Positions 34,401 through 43,584 of a stretch of 64,000 bases of DNA are shown in pieces. The DNA comes from CAVQBP01 sp963710745. GTDB taxonomy: Bacteria; Bacteroidota; Ignavibacteria; Ignavibacteriales; Ignavibacteriaceae. The stretch lies in contig CAVQBP010000002.1 of the NCBI GenBank assembly GCA_963710745.1, positions 186,001-250,000 of the forward strand, written 5' to 3'. How positions within the stretch are numbered: the stretch's first letter is position 1; every line of letters begins with the position of its first letter. Below the pieces are notes generated by a model. It was given only the letters and a program-made list of their open reading frames with translations. It made no database searches and had not been told where the DNA came from. The position numbers and the translations under genes were made by a program.

Positions 34401-36317
34401 CGGAACTTCATAAGCAAGATTAAATATAAAATTATCCTGTTTAATATTTCTACCCCCCAAAGGATAGAAATTCTTCATCAGTAATTTCCAAGCTTCAGTA
34501 AATTGAGGCTGAAGATTTTTGGGTTTCACTAATTTCAATACAAGGATTGAATCATTGGCTGCATTTGCAGTAGACAAAAATTCTCCAAAATACAAATCGT
34601 CATTCGGCCCCGGGCCATTCTCCATCCTGTAGGCAACTGCAATAATATCATCATCATTAATCTGGGTTTTGAAAGTAATATACCCTGTCTCCGGTTGAAG
34701 GGTATAATCAACATCCTGTGTAAGCTGCAGAAACCTGCCTGTTTCGCTTATGCCTGGCTGAGGATTGTTTAAATTTCTCCAGGTCGTATCATAAGTCCCC
34801 CCCGCATTAAGTGCCGGAAGATTTATATAAGCATTAGCCTGTCTTTCTTTTGAGGGATCCCTGCCAATAGTATTGATAGATTTCCACACTTCAATATCTT
34901 TAATTGTATAAAATCCATTAGCGATAATCTGCGGGGTCGAATTATTATAATAATTTTCGAAAATATTGAGTGTCGGGTTCTGGGATGCATAAGTTGTATC
35001 AACGAAATAATGATTTGTAGAATAATCATAAGCTCTGAGGTTAAATTCCTGGGAAGTAGATCCGCTGTTAACCGATACTTCTTTAGTCTCCCCTTTTTTC
35101 TGGCTTGCTATAGTTGTAAGTGAAAATGGACCCATCTGAAAATTAGCTTTTAAACCGAACAATGCTTCACTGCCGCCAACAAGAGGAGATGTCTGCAAAG
35201 AAACGTTACCGGCTTCTATACTCTGAATAATCTCATCTTCATAACCTGTGTATTTAATTTTCAACTGGTTTTCATACTGGAAAGTTCTTTCAGTATTCCA
35301 GTCAGCACTGATATTCAGCTTATCACCGATTGTTCCGTTAACATTGATCTGTACCTGCTGCTTAAAATCGGGTTCATTTCGTGTATTACCCAACCGCGAC
35401 GCCGTAACACCCTGAGTTGTTTCATTCCGCCATGCACCATGTATATCCACGGCTCCGCCTATCCTCAGGCTTATTTTAGGTTCTCCGAAAATACTTAGTA
35501 CACCAACGCTGGGAAGCGGTATTTCAAAATCAGTAATATTTTTTATTACATCCTGAAGTCCTTTTTCACTATTCTGAAGTTCATATTGATGACCGAGATC
35601 TTCCCACATTGTCCTTTCCCTGGTGGCAAGCTTCATATTAATATATTCATCAAGAGGCATGGTCAAGATTATTTTTGTTTTTTGGCCTGCTACTTTTTCA
35701 ACAATATTTACATTTTTTCCGGTTGAATCAATCTCCACTGTGCGGGTCCTTAATCCCAGCGAAGGCTGAGCTAAGAATGGAGACGGTCTTTTTTGTTTTA
35801 AAGTAACATACGGCAGATCTTTTCTTTCCGGATGAAAATATTTTAACCTTGCTGTAGAGTCAATAGACATTTGATCAAGAGTATCTTTCCTGGCAGCGAG
35901 AGAATCTGCTTTCAAATTCAGAGAATCATTTTTAACAGAGAATGAACTATCATTATTAATTCCCGGTCTCTGCATAACTTCATTCGAATCCAGGGGTGAA
36001 CGAAATTCGCCGCGGTATTTCAGTTCAGGGTGATTTTGATTCTCGGTAATGATCTTTTCCTCAGGTCTGCTGACAAGTTCTTTACCCGGAGAAATTGGTA
36101 TTTTAACTTCTTTGATAGGAGAATTCTGTGCAGAGATAAGCTGGAAAAAAACATTTATCCAGATAGCTTTATTAATGGGTGAAGAATAAGGAGATTTAAA
36201 ACCTAGATTTATACCCGCATAAAAAAGAAGACTTCCACCTAATATTACACGGATAATCTCCTGAAATAATTTTATCTTCCTGTTTCTGATATGAACCCTT
36301 AAGGGATAATGACTCAA
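31425..36317 (-). CDS. sprA: SprA N-terminal and central part (type IX secretion translocon)
   Basis: 1,630 residues, the last dozen or so out of frame after the shift. Joined with the downstream part, SprA would be about 2,346 residues, close to the family's usual 2,300-2,500. Features: an N-terminal membrane/signal segment (about 20-45), SprA plug-type motifs such as ISADWNTERTFQYENQLKIK, DYVVDYNSGQLTIRNDAALV and DDFEGSKRTIPLGVSYTGWH, and VWVNELRVIGADDHPGWAYN. These repeats and domain boundaries are typical of the family. SprA is the outer-membrane channel for proteins with C-terminal sorting domains, such as that at 47062-48318. The start is a TTG at 36317; no earlier in-frame codon exists. 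Confidence 0.92.
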   Translation of the reverse strand: MSHYPLRVHIRNRKIKLFQEIIRVILGGSLLFYAGINLGFKSPYSSPINKAIWINVFFQLISAQNSPIKEVKIPISPGKELVSRPEEKIITENQNHPELKYRGEFRSPLDSNEVMQRPGINNDSSFSVKNDSLNLKADSLAARKDTLDQMSIDSTARLKYFHPERKDLPYVTLKQKRPSPFLAQPSLGLRTRTVEIDSTGKNVNIVEKVAGQKTKIILTMPLDEYINMKLATRERTMWEDLGHQYELQNSEKGLQDVIKNITDFEIPLPSVGVLSIFGEPKISLRIGGAVDIHGAWRNETTQGVTASRLGNTRNEPDFKQQVQINVNGTIGDKLNISADWNTERTFQYENQLKIKYTGYEDEIIQSIEAGNVSLQTSPLVGGSEALFGLKANFQMGPFSLTTIASQKKGETKEVSVNSGSTSQEFNLRAYDYSTNHYFVDTTYASQNPTLNIFENYYNNSTPQIIANGFYTIKDIEVWKSINTIGRDPSKERQANAYINLPALNAGGTYDTTWRNLNNPQPGISETGRFLQLTQDVDYTLQPETGYITFKTQINDDDIIAVAYRMENGPGPNDDLYFGEFLSTANAANDSILVLKLVKPKNLQPQFTEAWKLLMKNFYPLGGRNIKQDNFIFNLAYEVPGQDPITEDKGIKFLQAFGLDKVNAAGGNTPDDIFDWVPGVTILPETGEILFPVLEPFGKGFPSDLPDSLKFQDIYDTTKTFAQNVKTKDKWELTGKYSGEATSVYPLGFNVVENSVKVLLNGRELTPGVDYVVDYNSGQLTIRNDAALVPGADLKITYEQNDLFSLASKTLLGARGLLNISDKTKLGFSILNLNQQTLSDKVRIGEEPLSNTIYGVDFNTAGDLPFLTKAISKIIPTKQMSSFTLAGEYAYMNPDPNTKKSTIASDNGASIAYIDDFEGSKRTIPLGVSYTGWHDLSPPEKLPLLMDTSAAAMMKYKSESFWYTETSTVNVNDVWPLKKVAKSDQLISVLDYVYRPGIPGTYSGYHGKDSKGNDTWGEIPDYAKTNKKMNWGGMMKLLSSTANNLTEENIEYIDIWMQPEEVPKDAKMIIDLGRISEDVIPNRKLDTEDKPPYNEVINEGEDTGIDGMNDDQERAAYHEPGVQDPAHDNFSFTGQSPNYMDYEHINGTEKNAQLTDIGRVPDTEDLNRNGSTDLVNSYFRYEVPLDTTKNKFIAGGGNVFYINNVPQTPYYLFRIPLKDFDRTIGSPSLSDVEYIRLVFTGVDTVVRVRIAEFDLVGNQWQKLDQTDSVMSISVKSIEDNPDYTSPPGVQRERDNTQTTETVLQNEQSMNLIFKDLPEGESREAVKYLYRPLDVFNYSEMKLFIHGDLKQAPGSISYSDVSKGLYTSEVYFRFGTDSNNYYEYRQPVVAGWNEISIPFKELTAIKGTRSEDSINAVVERPVDGKPGHFYKVKGQPSLTSVRFLDVGVLNLDNNFNQGPVSGEVWVNELRVIGADDHPGWAYNASTSLKLADLLTVNFNLSQTDPNFHRLSDRFGSRIASKNWNTSLQMDVLKLLPFDMPGSNLNINYSHTESIANPKYYPGTDVSVDAAAALADQAYGNPNSNITKTSNQIRSETQSLNVSDSYSASNVKIKIPIFILADQGYLECSNFWI
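31463..31495 (-). other. sprA: Frameshift site in sprA
   Basis: Upstream of here the frame of 31425-36317 reads SYSASNVKIK; downstream the other frame reads FWLIRDTWNALTFGF and goes on without stops into the C-terminal part. The whole gene (29276-36317) is 7,042 bases, one more than a multiple of three. Removing one T from the T5 run at 31484-31488 restores an open frame; removing one from the T5 run at 31490-31494 would give a stop. Confidence 0.85.
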
Positions 36318-36675
36318 TTATAATCGTAAAAAATCCCCGATATATTTTCCTCCATTATTATTAAATTTTAACTGAAAAAATTATAGAAATAAACTTTAAG
36401 TTTCAAATTATAACGGCATAAATATTCCTTGTTAATCTATAATTTTGGCTTGAATGAATTAAGGTAAAATTTAATCACTCAATGATTTTACCTGTAATTA
36501 GATTTGTTTCTTCTCCTTCATAATAATTTTAAAAAATTTTAATATATTTTTATATAAACAACAATTGAGCCAATATTATCTTTATATAATTATAAATGAT
36601 TCTTTTTATATCTGGTAAAATTGTGAATCTTGTATGAAATATAAATACAGAATTGAATCCCCTGTTTATTTATGT
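36318..36675. other. Intergenic region between the cupin gene and sprA
   Basis: About 360 AT-rich bases, with the sprA promoter presumably near the left end. It contains one perfect 9-bp inverted repeat, AGGTAAAAT-N14-ATTTTACCT (36462-36493), about 180 bases after the cupin stop; it may be a terminator or structural element but lacks a T-run. Nothing else recognised. Confidence 0.35.
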
Positions 36676-37170
36676 TTAAGTAAACCTGTTGATAATCTTT
36701 TCATATTCAGGATATTTTTTCCGGAGATATTTTTTTTCAGCCAGTTCAAAGTCATTAAAATCAAATCCCGGAGAAACTGAACAGCCAATCAATGCAAAAG
36801 AATCTATTTTAACCAGTTCCGCTGCAAACCAATTATTTTTTCTAACTGTATACTGAAAAGTATTTCCTTCGGTAATATTCTTGCCTAAGATAATTTTTTC
36901 AATATTATTATTCAAGATATAAACAGCGACCGGACTTCCATCATAAAAATGCCAAATTTCATCTGATTTAAGCCGGTGAAATTTTGAGATCTGCTTTCCT
37001 TCCAGTAAAAAATAGATCGATGTAGAAAAGGCTCTTTTACCTTTATATCTTTCAGGCAGCCCTTCGGCAATTATATATTCTCCCGAACGATAAATCTCTT
37101 TATAGTATCCGCCTTCGGGATGCGGAATTAATTTTAGCTTATTAATATAATATTTGGCTTTTGCATGCAT
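36676..37170 (-). CDS. Cupin superfamily protein (DUF985 type)
   Basis: 164 residues. The DUF985/cupin-5 pattern is clear: KLIPHPEGGYYKEIYRS, STSIYFLLEGKQISKFHRL, DEIWHFYDGSPV, NNWFAAELVKIDSFALIGCSVSPGFDFNDFE. These are small beta-barrel proteins with a metal- or ligand-binding pocket. The biochemical role in bacteria is not settled. It stands alone on the minus strand after citrate synthase, whose terminator (37236-37265) separates them. Confidence 0.88.
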   Translation of the reverse strand: MHAKAKYYINKLKLIPHPEGGYYKEIYRSGEYIIAEGLPERYKGKRAFSTSIYFLLEGKQISKFHRLKSDEIWHFYDGSPVAVYILNNNIEKIILGKNITEGNTFQYTVRKNNWFAAELVKIDSFALIGCSVSPGFDFNDFELAEKKYLRKKYPEYEKIINRFT

Positions 37171-37235
37171 AAACTATTTATAAATTTTATCAGAAAGAAT
37201 TTCATCATAAATAATTATCAAGATAATAAAAAATA

Positions 37236-37265
37236 AAACCCGGTTATAATAATCTAACCGGGTTT
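37236..37265 (-). terminator. Rho-independent terminator after gltA
   Basis: A perfect 11-bp stem, AAACCCGGTTA with TAACCGGGTTT, with an 8-base loop. On the minus strand it is followed by TATTTTTTATT, so it should end the gltA transcript 58 bases after the stop codon. Confidence 0.88.
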
Positions 37266-37323
37266 ATTTTAAGCAAACTAACCAGCACTTATTTGATTAA
37301 GAATAAGATTAAGAATCAATCGT

Positions 37324-38622
37324 TTATCTCTTCGCCACAGGGAGATAAGGTCTTTGAGTTTCACCAACATAAATTTGCCTTGGACGATAAATTCTTGCCG
37401 AAGGATTTTCTCTCATTTCTTTCCATTGAGCGATCCAGCCGGGCAGGCGTCCGAGAGCAAACATAACTGTAAACATGTTTGTAGGAATTCCCATTGCCCT
37501 GTAAATTATCCCACTGTAGAAATCTACATTAGGATAAAGTTTCCTCTCGATGAAGAATTCATCCTTCAATGCAATCTCTTCAAGGTTCTTTGCAATATCG
37601 AGCAACGGATCTTTAACACCCAGCTCGTCGAGGACTTTATCGGCCGATGCTTTTAAAATTCTGGCCCTGGGATCAAAATTCTTATAAACACGGTGACCAA
37701 ATCCCATCAATTTAAAGCCGGATTCTTTGTCCTTAGCCATATTGATATACTTCTGATAATCGCCGCCGTCATCCTTGATCTTCTTCAGCATAGTAATTAC
37801 AGCCTGGTTTGCGCCTCCGTGAAGAGGTCCCCATAAAGCACCGATCCCGGCAGAGATAGATGCGAATAAATTAGCTGTGCTGCTCCCTGCCATACGTACA
37901 GTGGATGTGCTGCAATTCTGTTCATGATCAGCATGAAGAATGAGAAGCAAATCCAATGCATGTTCCAGTACTTCCGATAGTTTGTAATCCTCGGAAGGGA
38001 CAGCATACATCATATGTAAAAGATCTGCCGTATAGCTGAGATCATTTCTCGGATAAATGTAAGGCTGCCCTATCGATTTTTTATAAGAAAAAGCGACGAT
38101 GGTTTTTATCTTTGCCAACAATCTTACGATGTTAAGCTCTACATCAACATCATACCCGTTTTCAGGATAAAACGCAGATAAAGAATTAACCATTGAAGAC
38201 AAAATTCCCATCGGGTGAGCTGAAGGTGGAAATCCTTCAAAGAACTTTTTCATATCCTCATGAATCAGACTGTGGTGCGTCAATTTATAATGAAAATTAT
38301 CCAGTTCTTTCTGATCCGGAAGATGTCCAAAAATTAACAGGTAACAGACTTCAACAAAATTAGATTTTTCTGCAAGCTCTTCAATCGGGTAACCTCGAAA
38401 CCTGAGTATTCCCTTTTCTCCGTCTATAAAAGTTATACTACTAAGACATGAGCCGGTATTTCCATAACCGTTATCATAAGTTATTGCTCCTGTAGTGCTT
38501 CTGAGACGATTAATATCTATCGCTACTTCGTTTTCACTGCCGACTAAAATCGGCAATTCATATTCTTGACCATTTAAGGTTAGCTTTGCTGTGTCAGTTT
38601 TCACTGCATTTACGGTATCCAT
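37324..38622 (-). CDS. gltA: Citrate synthase
   Basis: 432 residues, the size of the type II bacterial enzyme. Condenses acetyl-CoA with oxaloacetate at the entry to the citrate cycle. Active-site motifs: LILHADHEQNCSTSTVRMAG (catalytic His), GALWGPLHGGANQAV, MGFGHRVYKNFDPRA and DFYSGIIYRAMGIPTNMFT with the catalytic Asp. A strong AGAGAGGGG sits 9 bases before the ATG at 38622. Single gene with its own terminator. Confidence 0.98.
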   Translation of the reverse strand: MDTVNAVKTDTAKLTLNGQEYELPILVGSENEVAIDINRLRSTTGAITYDNGYGNTGSCLSSITFIDGEKGILRFRGYPIEELAEKSNFVEVCYLLIFGHLPDQKELDNFHYKLTHHSLIHEDMKKFFEGFPPSAHPMGILSSMVNSLSAFYPENGYDVDVELNIVRLLAKIKTIVAFSYKKSIGQPYIYPRNDLSYTADLLHMMYAVPSEDYKLSEVLEHALDLLLILHADHEQNCSTSTVRMAGSSTANLFASISAGIGALWGPLHGGANQAVITMLKKIKDDGGDYQKYINMAKDKESGFKLMGFGHRVYKNFDPRARILKASADKVLDELGVKDPLLDIAKNLEEIALKDEFFIERKLYPNVDFYSGIIYRAMGIPTNMFTVMFALGRLPGWIAQWKEMRENPSARIYRPRQIYVGETQRPYLPVAKR

Positions 38623-38812
38623 AAAGATCCCCTCTCTCGATTAATTGTAGTATTTTATTTGTATGAATTTATAAACATATTATAAGAATTTCAACAGATA
38701 TTTTGTTGATTTTTTAAAAAAATCAACACTGAGCCGGGTTCAGTTAAAAAGTCAGCGTGAATAATATCTCTATATTTCAAAATAAGAAGACTCATTTACA
38801 GACTGTTTTTAA

Positions 38813-40099
38813 TTATCCATTAATTAATTCTGAAACCATCTTTCCGCTTTTAACGGCGCTTTCAATTGTCGACGGCAGACCGGTATTTATCCAATCTCCG
38901 GCAAGATAAAAATTTTTTAAAACGGTATAAGGATTTGGTCTTTTATATAATATTTCATTTGAAGGAATGAAAGTCGCTCTTTTTTCTTTAATTATTTTGT
39001 AGGAAATTATATTGTCTTTAGAAATGCCGAGATATTTTTCCAATTGCAGAGCAGCAATATTAAATATTTCTTCCTTTGGAGTATCAGCAAGCTCATTGGC
39101 GTCACTTATTACTAATGACAAATGAGATTTATGATTAAACACCCAATGCACTGGTGAATCTATTAAACCATAAAAATCCGAATCTTCAGTCAATTTATTT
39201 TCTTTTAACCATATATGAATCGAAACAATAGTTGAATAATTGAAATCAATATCCTTTAGAATACCAGCATTTTTTCCAAGAATATTTCTTAACATTAAAT
39301 AAGGAACTGCTGAAACCGCGTAATCAAAACCGGTAATCTCTCTTTTGTTTGTTTTAATAGAAACTATTTTTTCCCCATTTGCAATAATTTCATCGACCGG
39401 CTCCAGCAGAGAAATACATCCGCTTCTTTCTTCTATAAATTTTTTAGAATAGTCGCAAAAAGATTCCGATAAGCCGAACCGGGGTAAAATAACAGCAGCT
39501 GCTTTACTGCCGCTGAAAAATATTCTTTTTAAGATATCGGAAAAAACTTTTGCCGACGCTTTGTTAATGTTTGTGTTTAGTGCCCCCACACATAAGATAC
39601 CCCAAAATGATTTTATCAGTTCTTCAGTTTGATTTTCCTGTTCAAGCCATTGATATACAGTTAACTTATTTAAAGAATTATCGGGATAAAAAAATAATTT
39701 TGCAAAAAATTTCAGCAGCTTAATTCTATTGGTGAGTGATATTGCTTTATAACTTAACAGAGCGGATAAAAGGTTAAATGGATAAATGAGATTATTTGCT
39801 TTTAACTGAAAGATTTCAAAATTCTCTTTGAGAAAATTAACGTTTAATTGCTCCTGGAAGATGAAATTATTTTCGGCTTTAATTAACCTGATAAAATCAA
39901 GAGTGTCTTTATAACATCCCATTAAAATATGCTGACCATTGTCAATAATATCAGATGTAGATTTGTCCGGCAAGGAATAAGTACGCCCCCCCAATTTTGG
40001 AGATGCTTCAATTACTTCAACTTTGAATCCTGAATCGGCAAGGAAAACTGCTGTAGATAAGCCGGCAAGACCACCCCCGATAACGACACACTTTTTCAT
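38813..40099 (-). CDS. hpnE: Squalene-associated FAD-dependent desaturase HpnE
   Basis: 428 residues. An amine-oxidase-like flavoprotein with the N-terminal FAD site CVVIGGGLAGLSTAVFLADS, then VIEASPKLGGRTYSL, NGQHILMGCYKDTLDFI and, at the end, YLAGDWINTGLPSTIESAVK. It converts hydroxysqualene to squalene as the last step of the HpnCDE route. It is the last gene of the leftward hpnC-hpnD-hpnE operon; its first base is also the last base of hpnD. No squalene-hopene cyclase gene is in the window. Confidence 0.93.
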   Translation of the reverse strand: MKKCVVIGGGLAGLSTAVFLADSGFKVEVIEASPKLGGRTYSLPDKSTSDIIDNGQHILMGCYKDTLDFIRLIKAENNFIFQEQLNVNFLKENFEIFQLKANNLIYPFNLLSALLSYKAISLTNRIKLLKFFAKLFFYPDNSLNKLTVYQWLEQENQTEELIKSFWGILCVGALNTNINKASAKVFSDILKRIFFSGSKAAAVILPRFGLSESFCDYSKKFIEERSGCISLLEPVDEIIANGEKIVSIKTNKREITGFDYAVSAVPYLMLRNILGKNAGILKDIDFNYSTIVSIHIWLKENKLTEDSDFYGLIDSPVHWVFNHKSHLSLVISDANELADTPKEEIFNIAALQLEKYLGISKDNIISYKIIKEKRATFIPSNEILYKRPNPYTVLKNFYLAGDWINTGLPSTIESAVKSGKMVSELING

Positions 40100-40941
40100 T
40101 AATAAACTAAATTATACTTTGCCCAGACTCCAACAGAAATACCAATCTTTTCAAAATTTGATACTCTGATATTATTGCTGTAAACATCATAATCTGCATC
40201 GGATATTTTTTTAAGCAGCTTATAATATATATGCTGCATCGCCCTGGCAGCAAACATAGAGGGCTTATCATCAAGATCAAGTTCGTTAGTTGCCCTTTCA
40301 AAATAGCTTTTTGCGCGTTCAACTTCGTACTTCATCATGTTCACGAAATTAGGATTATAAGAATTTAAATATATATCGTTTTCAGCGTAAGAAAATCTTT
40401 TCAAATCTTCCTGCGGCAGATATACTCTCCCGTTTTTTGCATCCTTTTTTATATCTCTTAAAATATTTGTCAGCTGAAGGGCAATACCAAGATCAATGGC
40501 AAAATCTTTAGCAGATTTATTTTTATAGCCGAAAATTTCAATACACATAAGCCCGACTGTTGAAGCAACCCTGTAGCAGTATAAAACCAGGTCATCGAAA
40601 GTTAAATAAGTTTTCCTCTGAAGATCCATTTCCATTCCTTTTAACAGCTCGAAGAAAGGATCGAGAGGAATATTAAATTTGGAAATTGTATTAGCAAGCT
40701 TATTCAACAGGAGATATTCCGAATTTCCGTTGAAAGCTTTTTCAAATTCGATGCGCCATTTATGAAGCTTTTCAAATTTCATTTCGTCCGGTTCATTTCC
40801 TTCATCAATGATGTCGTCGGTCTGTCTGCAAAAAGCATATACAGTATTCATTGCATCTCTTTTTTCATTAGGGAGAAGATTGAAAGCATAATAAAAACTG
40901 CTTTTACTTTTTTTGCTTATTTCTTTCGCCGTATCAATCAT
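40099..40941 (-). CDS. hpnD: Presqualene diphosphate synthase HpnD
   Basis: About 280 residues from the ATG at 40941 (a TTG at 40950 is the alternative). Condenses two farnesyl diphosphates to presqualene diphosphate. The trans-isoprenyl synthase family motifs are present: FYYAFNLLPNEKRDAMNTVY, the first DxxxD in CRQTDDIIDEG, YCYRVASTVGLM, and the second DxxxD in LQLTNILRDIKKD. It overlaps hpnC by 8 bases and shares one base with hpnE, so the three are one coupled operon. Confidence 0.92.
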   Translation of the reverse strand: MIDTAKEISKKSKSSFYYAFNLLPNEKRDAMNTVYAFCRQTDDIIDEGNEPDEMKFEKLHKWRIEFEKAFNGNSEYLLLNKLANTISKFNIPLDPFFELLKGMEMDLQRKTYLTFDDLVLYCYRVASTVGLMCIEIFGYKNKSAKDFAIDLGIALQLTNILRDIKKDAKNGRVYLPQEDLKRFSYAENDIYLNSYNPNFVNMMKYEVERAKSYFERATNELDLDDKPSMFAARAMQHIYYKLLKKISDADYDVYSNNIRVSNFEKIGISVGVWAKYNLVY

Positions 40942-41776
40942 ACAATGCAATTAAAAATAATTTCACAAAATCAAACTTATTTAACTTTGGACGTTCTTCC
41001 AAAACCCTGTAATCATTTCTCACAATTTTCTTTAATATTTCTTCACCGCCGAGTATAGTCCATTTTATTTCATATTTAAGCCGGCCGTTAAGAAATTTCA
41101 ATAAACCTCTCCCCTCCTCAAACATTTTTTTAGTTCTGGCCACATTAAATCTTAAAAGTTTTTTCAAATTAAGATTATTTTCGTTTAACTCAAACACTTT
41201 TTTTTCAATCACAAATCCTGCCATTTCATCTTCAGGCAGATAAATACGTCCTTTTAAATAATCGATCTTAATATCCTGGTAAAAATTAGTTAACTGCAAT
41301 GCAGAGCATATTTTATCGGAATAATTGAATGCTTCATCACTTCTTATATTATTTAATTCAAGAATTAACCGGCCGACCGGATTTGCAGAATAGTTACAAT
41401 AATCCAGTAACTCTTCAAAATTTCTGTATGATTTTTTTACAACATCCTGCTTAAAAGCTTTCAGCAGGTCATAAAAATATTTTGGAGTTAAATTTCTCTC
41501 TTTTATTGTTTTATGTAAAGCAGATTCAACATCATTTTCAAAGTATCCTTTTAAAAGAGAAGTTAACCTGTTTTCAAAATCATTGAGTTTTATTAAGCGC
41601 TCTTCCGGTAATAAATTCCCTTCATCTGCAAAATCGTCCGCTGTACGTGCAAACCAATATATAACTGCCACGTCTTTCCTCATATGTTTCGGAACAAGGA
41701 AAGAAACTACCGGGAAGTTTTCATAATGATCCTTAGATAAACTAAGAGATTCTTTAACCGAACCGACCTGTTTCAA
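40934..41776 (-). CDS. hpnC: Squalene/hydroxysqualene synthase HpnC
   Basis: 280 residues. It converts presqualene diphosphate to hydroxysqualene in the HpnCDE pathway. Motifs: FPVVSFLVPKHMRKDVAVIY, the first DxxxD in FARTADDFADEG, NPVGRLILEL, and LQLTNFYQDIKIDYLKGRIY with the second motif. It begins with TTG at 41776. First gene of the leftward hpn operon. The amino acid sequence is only distantly like hpnD, which is normal for the pair. Confidence 0.92.
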   Translation of the reverse strand: MKQVGSVKESLSLSKDHYENFPVVSFLVPKHMRKDVAVIYWFARTADDFADEGNLLPEERLIKLNDFENRLTSLLKGYFENDVESALHKTIKERNLTPKYFYDLLKAFKQDVVKKSYRNFEELLDYCNYSANPVGRLILELNNIRSDEAFNYSDKICSALQLTNFYQDIKIDYLKGRIYLPEDEMAGFVIEKKVFELNENNLNLKKLLRFNVARTKKMFEEGRGLLKFLNGRLKYEIKWTILGGEEILKKIVRNDYRVLEERPKLNKFDFVKLFLIALYD

Positions 41777-42285
41777 TTATCTGCTTTTGTTTGATTTAAT
41801 TAAAAAATCTTATCATATCACGCCGAGGCCTGCAACCGATATTATTCTGATTTATGAACAAGGATTAACGATCTTTGATTTTCGATTTGTTTGGTTTTTA
41901 CTCCTTAAATCAAAAACCATTAATGGATGCTCTTAGATTATGACCAAATTTGGCAAAAAATATTTGAGGATACTTTTCATCATTTTTCAAGTTTCGCTCA
42001 AGGGTAAAATAAAATATATGAATGGTTAATATTAATGATATATTTGTTTAAAAATTAACAATATATGATTATTTTATCTTTTTATAATTTCAGCCGTTTT
42101 TATAAGTTCCATTCGTTATTTTTTATTTTATCAAACATTCTGCAGAATTCCTGTTCAGTGCTGTTAAGTAGTATCATTATAATTAGTTAAAAAAATTAAT
42201 AACATGAAATTAATATATAAAATTAGATAATAAATAATATCAACATTAAATTTACATCAATAATAAAATACATCTGTAAGAAAAA
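41777..42285. other. Long divergent intergenic region
   Basis: About 510 very AT-rich bases between hpnC and the efflux operon, with promoters expected in both directions. No open frame of note, no repeat family copy and no RNA fold stood out. The only G+C-rich spot is GCCGAGGCCTGCAACCG near 41822-41838. Confidence 0.4.
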
Positions 42286-43464
42286 TTGGAAAAGAATAAT
42301 TTATCATCATTAAAGATAGACAGGAGCAAAGAGAATTATCAGGGTAGAAAAGGTAAGAAAACTCTTGTCTGGATAATAATTGCTGTATTGATTATAACTG
42401 CAGCAATAATTTTCGGAACAGGAAATTTATTTTCTTCCGCTATAGAAGTAAAATTAACTGCTGCTACCCTTCAATCTCCTTCACAATCAGATGCTGTTTT
42501 AACTGCAAGCGGTTACGTAGTTGCACAAAGGAAAGCTGCCGTCGCTTCAAAAGGTACAGGCAGACTTGTATATCTTGGAGTTGTTGAAGGAGATAAAGTA
42601 AAAAAAGACGAAGTAATTGCCAGGCTTGAGGATAATGATATCCAGGCGCAGCTCGCCGAAACAAAAGCGAATCTGCAGCTGAATGAAGCCCAGTTAAAAG
42701 AAGCTAAAAATAATTACGATCGGCAGAAAGCTTTATTAAAAACAGGCGGAATATCTGAAACCGATTACGAAATAGCAGAAACAAATTATAAAAAAGTTCT
42801 TGCTTCTATAGAATTAGCAAAAGCCCAGGTGCAGGCAAGTGAAGTAGCGCTGGAAAATACTGTTATTCGTGCTCCGTTCGACGGAACGGTTTTAACCAAG
42901 AATGCAGATGTAGGTGAAATTGTTGCTCCCCTGGCTGCAGGCGTAAATTCAAGAGCAGCTGTTGTTACAATTGCAGATATGAGCTCACTGCAGGTTGAAG
43001 CTGATGTTTCGGAATCAAATATTCAAAAGGTTACAAACAACCAGGCTTGTGAAATTACCCTGGATGCATATCCGGCTCATCATTATGCAGGATATGTTGC
43101 TAAAATTGTCCCTACAGCCGATAGAACTAAAGCTACTGTTATGGTTAAAGTCGGCTTCAAACATTATGACAGCCGTGTACTCCCTGAAATGAGCGCCAAA
43201 GTTCTTTTCCTTAAAAAGGAAAAAGGACAGAATGAATCTAATGAAAAAGCTATGCTGGTGCTTCCTCAATCAGCGGTTGAAGCAAAAGAGGGTAATCAGT
43301 TCGTTTTTAAAGTAAAAGATAATAAAGCATATAAAGTCCCTGTAACAACTGGCAAAACTTTTAGTGATTTTGTTGAAATTACAAGCGGTCTTGAAAACGG
43401 CGACCAGGTTATTGACAATGTTACAGATCAAATTAAGAACGGTACTGAAGTGACTGTAAAATAA
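42286..43464 (+). CDS. Efflux membrane fusion protein (MacA/HlyD family)
   Basis: 392 residues. An inner-membrane anchor (about residues 28-46) is followed by the lipoyl-like half (ASKGTGRLVYLGVVEGDKVK), a coiled-coil hairpin (about 110-190), the second half VIRAPFDGTVLTKNADVGEI and beta-barrel plus C-terminal domains. It would bridge the two membranes and couple the ABC pump to an outer-membrane channel, as MacA does with TolC; no TolC gene is here. The start is a TTG with no in-frame ATG before the anchor. It is 120 bases before the ATPase gene, on the same strand. Confidence 0.9.
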   Translation: MEKNNLSSLKIDRSKENYQGRKGKKTLVWIIIAVLIITAAIIFGTGNLFSSAIEVKLTAATLQSPSQSDAVLTASGYVVAQRKAAVASKGTGRLVYLGVVEGDKVKKDEVIARLEDNDIQAQLAETKANLQLNEAQLKEAKNNYDRQKALLKTGGISETDYEIAETNYKKVLASIELAKAQVQASEVALENTVIRAPFDGTVLTKNADVGEIVAPLAAGVNSRAAVVTIADMSSLQVEADVSESNIQKVTNNQACEITLDAYPAHHYAGYVAKIVPTADRTKATVMVKVGFKHYDSRVLPEMSAKVLFLKKEKGQNESNEKAMLVLPQSAVEAKEGNQFVFKVKDNKAYKVPVTTGKTFSDFVEITSGLENGDQVIDNVTDQIKNGTEVTVK

Positions 43465-43584
43465 GAGTGAATGGAAAATTGAGGACTACCATTGGCTAAA
43501 GATAAAACGAATTTAATTGTACTGTCAGATAAATTTTTATTTATAAGTAATATCAATATTCTAATCTATTGATAGGAGAATTAT

